Shown here piece by piece: positions 60,647 through 63,963 of a stretch of 63,963 nt of DNA (its first letter is position 1; every line of letters starts with the position of its first letter). The stretch spans positions 1 through 63,963 of the forward strand of contig OMSO01000006.1 in the NCBI GenBank assembly GCA_900313675.1, written 5' to 3'. Position numbers and translations under genes: made by a program. A model generated the notes under the pieces. It ran no database searches. It was not told the DNA's origin and was given only the letters and a program-made list of their open reading frames with translations. Source of the stretch: an uncultured Fibrobacter sp. Lineage in GTDB: Bacteria; Fibrobacterota; Fibrobacteria; Fibrobacterales; Fibrobacteraceae.

Positions 60647-61518
60647 TGAAAAACAAAAACCTCCGAGCATTTTTATGCGCAATCAGCCTCGCTATTCCGG
60701 CGTTCTTTGCGGCATGCGGCGAAGGCAATGATTTGCCCGAATTCACCGAAGACATGCAGGTTCTGTGGAATGCCGAAAAGGGCTTCAGCAAGGATTCCGT
60801 CATTTATCTCGCTGACTCCGTCAAATTTGTCGACAAGTTGTTTCAATCCGCCGAGTTTGGGGTAAAAGAAACGCCTTTTGTGGATTATAAAGCCCAGGCG
60901 ATGGCATCCGCTATCAATATCGGACTATATGTAGCTCCCAACTCTGACGGAGGTTCCGTCCAAATTGTTTGTCACCCGAATCAGACTCGGTTTGATATTT
61001 ACGATGTCGAGAAAAATCCGAAAATTATTTTTGAAGAGCCTCGCTTCCCCGCAAAAAACAAAGAAGGCTATTCGTTAAAATTTATGGATTCCTTAAAGGT
61101 GATCGATTTCACCTTCTACGACATACTGTATTTCAGCGTGCCTGATAGCGGCATGAATCTTTGCAATATTTCTGCATTCTACTATGGAATTCATGACGGC
61201 GTTGTCAGGGTTGTTAGCAGGAACGGTGTCGAATTAAACCGCGTTTCTGCACAAGTTTACGAAAATGCCGAAGACCGCAGGGCTGAAGAACGCGCTCTGG
61301 CCGATTCTATAGCGCAGGCAGTTGCAGATTCCATTGCTCAGGCAGTTGCAGATTCCATTATCAAGGCAAACACACCTTCCGAAAAAGACAGCACAGATGA
61401 CAACGCGGAAATCGAAATTCCCCAAGAAATTGTTGACTTGGCCGATTCCGTCGCAAACTGCATCAAAAAGGCGTATTCCGAAGGTTCGCTTTCTGCGATA
61501 AAGAATTGCAAAATATAG
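60646..61518 (+). CDS. Lipoprotein of unknown function with ADSIAQAV repeats
   Basis: 290 residues; GAGGAGGAC is 5 bases upstream, overlapping the previous gene. Lipobox AFFAACGEG. Residues 25-195 are globular (KDSVIYLADSVKFVDKLFQS, SVQIVCHPNQTRFDIYDV). Near residue 215-242 the unit ADSIAQAV repeats three times (DNA repeat around 61300-61360), likely a helical spacer, followed by an acidic stretch and a Cys-containing helix (LADSVANCIKKAYSEGSL). No recognised domain. Coupled with the preceding lipoprotein. Confidence 0.72.
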   Translation: MKNKNLRAFLCAISLAIPAFFAACGEGNDLPEFTEDMQVLWNAEKGFSKDSVIYLADSVKFVDKLFQSAEFGVKETPFVDYKAQAMASAINIGLYVAPNSDGGSVQIVCHPNQTRFDIYDVEKNPKIIFEEPRFPAKNKEGYSLKFMDSLKVIDFTFYDILYFSVPDSGMNLCNISAFYYGIHDGVVRVVSRNGVELNRVSAQVYENAEDRRAEERALADSIAQAVADSIAQAVADSIIKANTPSEKDSTDDNAEIEIPQEIVDLADSVANCIKKAYSEGSLSAIKNCKI

Positions 61519-61554
61519 TCAATAAGCAAGGCCTTGAAATAAAGGATCGACTTT

Positions 61555-61776
61555 ATGAAATTAAAGAAATTGGATCACAAACTAACAGTCTGTAAAGTAG
61601 CGGACGTTAGTGATGTCGATACGGGTAAGGATTTTTCTCTTATAGGAATCCTTTCGAAACTCTCGGCTATTCTTGCAGAAAATGGCGTTGGAATTTTTGC
61701 GATATCCACTTTCAATACGGATTATATCCTTGTGAAAGCCGAAAATTTGTCTGATGCGGGATATGACGTGGTGTGA
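61555..61776 (+). CDS. ACT-domain protein shortened by internal deletion
   Basis: 73 residues. It starts like CASTOR/ACT-domain proteins of about 125-130 residues (MKLKKLDHKLTVCKVADVSD) but jumps directly to the second ACT half (DFSLIGILSKLSAILAENGV, GIFAISTFNTDYILVKAENL). About 45-50 central residues seem to be missing, and a few more before the final GYDVV. The frame is open across both junctions, so a short protein could be made, but the two-domain fold cannot be complete. Together with the next mini gene it looks like a deletion remnant. Confidence 0.65.
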   Translation: MKLKKLDHKLTVCKVADVSDVDTGKDFSLIGILSKLSAILAENGVGIFAISTFNTDYILVKAENLSDAGYDVV

Positions 61777-61805
61777 TAAAGCCTCAAAGAAAGGATTATA
61801 ATCGG

Positions 61806-62006
61806 ATGAACACTATTATCATCTACGGTAGCTGCTACGGCTCGACAAAGCGCTATGCCGAAGTCGATAAAGCATACGCCAAAGTTACTGCCGCAGGTGC
61901 AAAAAGCATCATGCCGCCGACTACGGAGCCGTGGGGGCAGCGTACCTGCTACATCGCCGACCCCGAAGGCAATTTGGTAGAAATCGGGTCTTTCGTCAAG
62001 GATTAA
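61806..62006 (+). pseudogene. Flavodoxin/glyoxalase (VOC) chimeric remnant
   Basis: 66 residues. The first 19 (MNTIIIYGSCYGSTKRYAE) are the start of a flavodoxin with its FMN phosphate loop. From EVDKAYAKVTAAGAKSIMPP on it is the C-terminal end of a glyoxalase/VOC protein (CYIADPEGNLVEIGSFVKD, including a metal-ligand Glu). Neither fold is complete; the join is in frame near 61863. Probably the product of a deletion between two genes. AAAGGATTATA precedes the ATG. Confidence 0.7.
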
Positions 62007-62023
62007 CAAATAAAGGAGAACTT

Positions 62024-62593
62024 ATGGAAATGAAATTTTGTCAGAGCTGCGGCATGCCGCTCACACCGGAAATCTTGGGCACAAACGCCGATGGCGGCAA
62101 GAACGAAGAATACTGCATCTACTGCTACAAAGACGGTGCGTTTACCGGCGACTTCAACATGGAACAGATGGTCGAATTCTGCTCGCAGTTCGTCGATGAA
62201 TTCAACAAGAATACGGGCAAAAGCCTGACTCGCGAAGAGTACAAGGCGGAACTCCGTAAGTATTTCCCGACACTCAAGCGCTGGCGTCTCCCGGCAGATC
62301 AACTGCCGCATGCCACATCGCCCATGAAGCAGAAGTTCATTGAAGAAGTCAATGCTCTCGGTATTAAGGACATGCCGAAAATCGACAACCTCTTTGTTCT
62401 GCAGGGCTCGTTCATCAATCAGGAATACAAGATCAACGGCAACAGCGTCAAGCTATTGGACGATAACGCAAGCTACTGGGGCAACCAGGTCGAAAAGCAA
62501 AACGCCGAAGGCCGCTGCTTCGGAATCGCCTGCGACGAACGCTACATTCTCGTGGGTGTAAATCTGCAAATTTTGCTAAAAATGGCGATATAA
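62024..62593 (+). CDS. Zinc-ribbon protein with C-terminal extension
   Basis: 189 residues; AAAGGAGAA is 4-5 bases before the ATG. The first 90 residues are the putative zinc-ribbon family: FCQSCGMPLTPEILGTNADG and EEYCIYCYKDGAFTGDF (four Cys in two CxxC pairs), a helix, and YFPTLKRWRL where the family usually ends. The extra 95 residues (FIEEVNALGIKDMPKIDNLF, NASYWGNQVEKQNAEGRCFG, IACDERYILV) are not recognised. The last residues (LLKMAI) are encoded by the first copy of the TGGCGATATAAA direct repeat, so the true C-terminus may have been lost. Confidence 0.7.
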   Translation: MEMKFCQSCGMPLTPEILGTNADGGKNEEYCIYCYKDGAFTGDFNMEQMVEFCSQFVDEFNKNTGKSLTREEYKAELRKYFPTLKRWRLPADQLPHATSPMKQKFIEEVNALGIKDMPKIDNLFVLQGSFINQEYKINGNSVKLLDDNASYWGNQVEKQNAEGRCFGIACDERYILVGVNLQILLKMAI

Positions 62594-62638
62594 AATGCCA
62601 AATGGCGGTATAAATTGTTGGTTATGGCGGTATAAAAT
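62583..62638 (+). repeat. Three direct repeats TGGCG(A/G)TATAAA upstream of the Fic gene
   Basis: Copies begin at 62583, 62603 and 62625, so spacing is 20 and 22 bp (two helical turns). The first overlaps the end of the zinc-ribbon gene; the last contains TATAAAAT, a possible -10. Likely regulator binding sites. Confidence 0.75.
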
Positions 62639-62670
62639 TATATATTAGGTGTATAAGTCGAGGTTTTTCG

Positions 62671-63636
62671 ATGATTTCGCCGTATTTGAAGATTGCTGCC
62701 GATAACAATAAGGAACTTCTGTCGTTCCGCCCGATTCCCAAGGATACGCTCAAGTCCCTGCGGGAATTCTACCGCGTGGGACTCACTTACACGAGTAACG
62801 CCCTCGAAGGCAACAGCCTTACCGAAACCGAGACCAAGGTCGTCATCGAGGATGGGCTCACCATCAACGGGAAACCTCTGCGAGACGTGTACGAAGCCGT
62901 TGGGCATGCCAAGGCGTACGATCATATTCACAAACTCGCAAAAAACAAGACTCTCGAAGAATCGGACATACTGATGTTGCATCGGCTGTTTTACCAGCAG
63001 ATAGATGCGGACAAGGCCGGTATTTATCGCAAGGTGCCCGTCGTAATTAGCGGGAGCCGTTACCCCGTTACGCCGCACTTGAAAATTCGAGCCGAGATGA
63101 GAAAGTTCGTCGCGTGGTTCAACAAGAACGAATCCAGGATGAATCCCGTGGAGTTCGCCGCGCAAGTTCACAAAAAATTCGTGTTCATTCATCCCTTTGT
63201 CGATGGTAACGGACGCGTGGCGCGATTGCTGATGAACCTTGCGCTGCTTCGCGGCGAGTACACCATTGCGCTGATTCCCGCCGTTAGACGTATGGAATAC
63301 GTGTCTGCCCTGGAGACGGCTCACATCGATGACAAGGTTTTTGTGGGCTTTATCGCCGATTGCGTAGTTGCGACGCAGACGGACCTGTTGCGACTGCTGC
63401 GGAATAATCTGAAACCGAAAAAAGGTGCCGTACGCCACCGCGAAACAGGTGAAAACCTCTCCGAACGAATCCTATCCGAAATCCGCGCGAACCCAGGGAT
63501 TAACACGCCTGCACTGGCCTCGATGCTCAACCTGTCCCTGCGAACAACGCAGCGCCATTTACAAGCTTTGACCGAATCGGGTAAGATTGAATTTAGGGGT
63601 GCCCGGAAGAACGGAGGATATTATTTGGTCGGGTAA
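62671..63636 (+). CDS. Fic family protein (probable AMP-transferase) with winged helix
   Basis: 321 residues. An N-terminal inhibitory helix with the motif S42-NAL-E46-G47 (class II Fic). The Fic core has FIHPFVDGNGRVARLLMNLA with catalytic His174 and the complete HxFx(D/E)GNGRxxR. A flap segment IYRKVPVVISGSRYPVTP lies upstream. The C-terminal 60 residues are a winged helix-turn-helix (NPGINTPALASMLNLSLRTT, RHLQALTESGKIEF). Such proteins AMPylate target hydroxyls and are kept inactive by Glu46. The DNA-binding end and three direct repeats upstream suggest autoregulation. CGAGG lies upstream of the ATG. Confidence 0.9.
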   Translation: MISPYLKIAADNNKELLSFRPIPKDTLKSLREFYRVGLTYTSNALEGNSLTETETKVVIEDGLTINGKPLRDVYEAVGHAKAYDHIHKLAKNKTLEESDILMLHRLFYQQIDADKAGIYRKVPVVISGSRYPVTPHLKIRAEMRKFVAWFNKNESRMNPVEFAAQVHKKFVFIHPFVDGNGRVARLLMNLALLRGEYTIALIPAVRRMEYVSALETAHIDDKVFVGFIADCVVATQTDLLRLLRNNLKPKKGAVRHRETGENLSERILSEIRANPGINTPALASMLNLSLRTTQRHLQALTESGKIEFRGARKNGGYYLVG

Positions 63637-63640
63637 GATA

Positions 63641-63886
63641 TTACGCTTCTTTCCCGAGCACGGCGCGGGCGAGCTGATCGGCGCACGATGTCGGCTTCCC
63701 GCCGCAGGTGTTGCCCAGGAGTTTTGCCGCGATATCTTCGGCGCTCATGCCTTCGCAGAGCTTCGCAATCGCCTTCAGGTTGCCGTTGCATCCGCCCGTA
63801 AAGCGGATGTTTCTGATTTTGTCTCCGTCGCGCGTAAACTGGATTGTCGTCGCGCAAACGCCTCTGGTCTTGAAAGTCTCTTCCAT
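63641..63886 (-). CDS. TSCPD-domain protein (TIGR03905 type)
   Basis: 81 residues. The small TSCPD domain has two Cys pairs: FKTRGVCATTIQFTRDGDKI, then RFTGGCNGNLKAIAKL, and NTCGGKPTSCADQLARA, the last carrying the family's TSCPDQ-like motif with Ala replacing Pro. These stand-alone domains are related to a C-terminal module of ribonucleotide reductases and probably bind metal. It is convergent with the Fic gene (4 bp between stops). Only 77 bp of upstream sequence is in the window. Confidence 0.85.
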   Translation of the reverse strand: MEETFKTRGVCATTIQFTRDGDKIRNIRFTGGCNGNLKAIAKLCEGMSAEDIAAKLLGNTCGGKPTSCADQLARAVLGKEA

Positions 63887-63963
63887 AATAAACTCGTTGC
63901 AGGTTTGTTTGTTGTCATCCTCGACCGTCAGGGAGGGGATCCATTTTTTGATAAATATAGAAT

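Overview
The window looks like a chromosomal piece of a Fibrobacter species (rumen/gut cellulose degrader, Fibrobacterota). The reasons are six lipoproteins carrying the Fibrobacter succinogenes major paralogous domain (FISUMP, TIGR02145: WMAENLNY ... YGRLY ... CPxGWHLP ... VRCIK), two regulators of the TIGR02147 paralogous family, a secreted GH5-like cellulase, a GH9 endoglucanase and a CBM6-bearing glycosidase with short basic C-terminal tails, and many Ser-rich lipoproteins. All calls come from reading the sequence and from memory of protein families; no database search was run.

Layout. 1-3.8 kb: end of a cystathionine synthase/lyase-type gene, a cysteine/cystathionine beta-synthase, a secreted GH-A glycosidase and a Nudix hydrolase. 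4.4-8.1 kb: ECF sigma factor, membrane anti-sigma-like protein and an exported caspase-like protease with a repeat/barrel C-terminus, apparently one operon. 8.1-8.8 kb: HigBA-type toxin-antitoxin pair with a perfect 16-bp palindrome. 9.1-12.2 kb: TIGR02147 regulator overlapping a FISUMP lipoprotein. 12.6-22.1 kb: an operon-like array of five lipoproteins sharing an N-terminal Cys-containing repeat but carrying different C-termini (FISUMP, PKD-like, CAP, GH5 cellulase). It is interrupted by a two-gene AT-rich cassette encoding a 104-aa unknown and a 573-aa SIR2-like protein. 22.2-26.4 kb: TonB-dependent receptor plus its surface lipoprotein.

26.7-30.3 kb: SIMPL protein, Nudix hydrolase, LD-carboxypeptidase lipoprotein, FISUMP lipoprotein and a 36-codon duplicate of its signal peptide. 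30.4-35.7 kb: a TonB2/TtpC-type energiser (DUF3450-like, TtpC, ExbB, ExbD, TonB, TPR), which could power the receptor. 35.8-45.4 kb: AAE-type transporter, FISUMP lipoprotein, LysR regulator, a second TIGR02147-lipoprotein pair with three more tandem lipoproteins, and phosphomannomutase. 45.4-50.6 kb: lipoprotein, an H1-like/CBM48 fusion, O-acetylhomoserine sulfhydrylase behind a structured leader, and an iron alcohol dehydrogenase. 50.7-58.8 kb: pyrH, frr, uppS, cdsA, dxr and rseP, with a lipoprotein gene and a GH9 cellulase lodged inside this conserved envelope cluster. 58.8-63.9 kb: CDF transporter, two lipoproteins, two deletion-derived mini genes, a zinc-ribbon protein, a Fic protein with upstream direct repeats, and a TSCPD protein.

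Cross-cutting signals: degenerate tracts with 7-nt periodicity sit between many genes and in places form the first codons of secreted proteins; several genes have a -10 element 6-8 nt before the ATG, suggesting leaderless mRNAs; two other dispersed hairpin repeat types recur.
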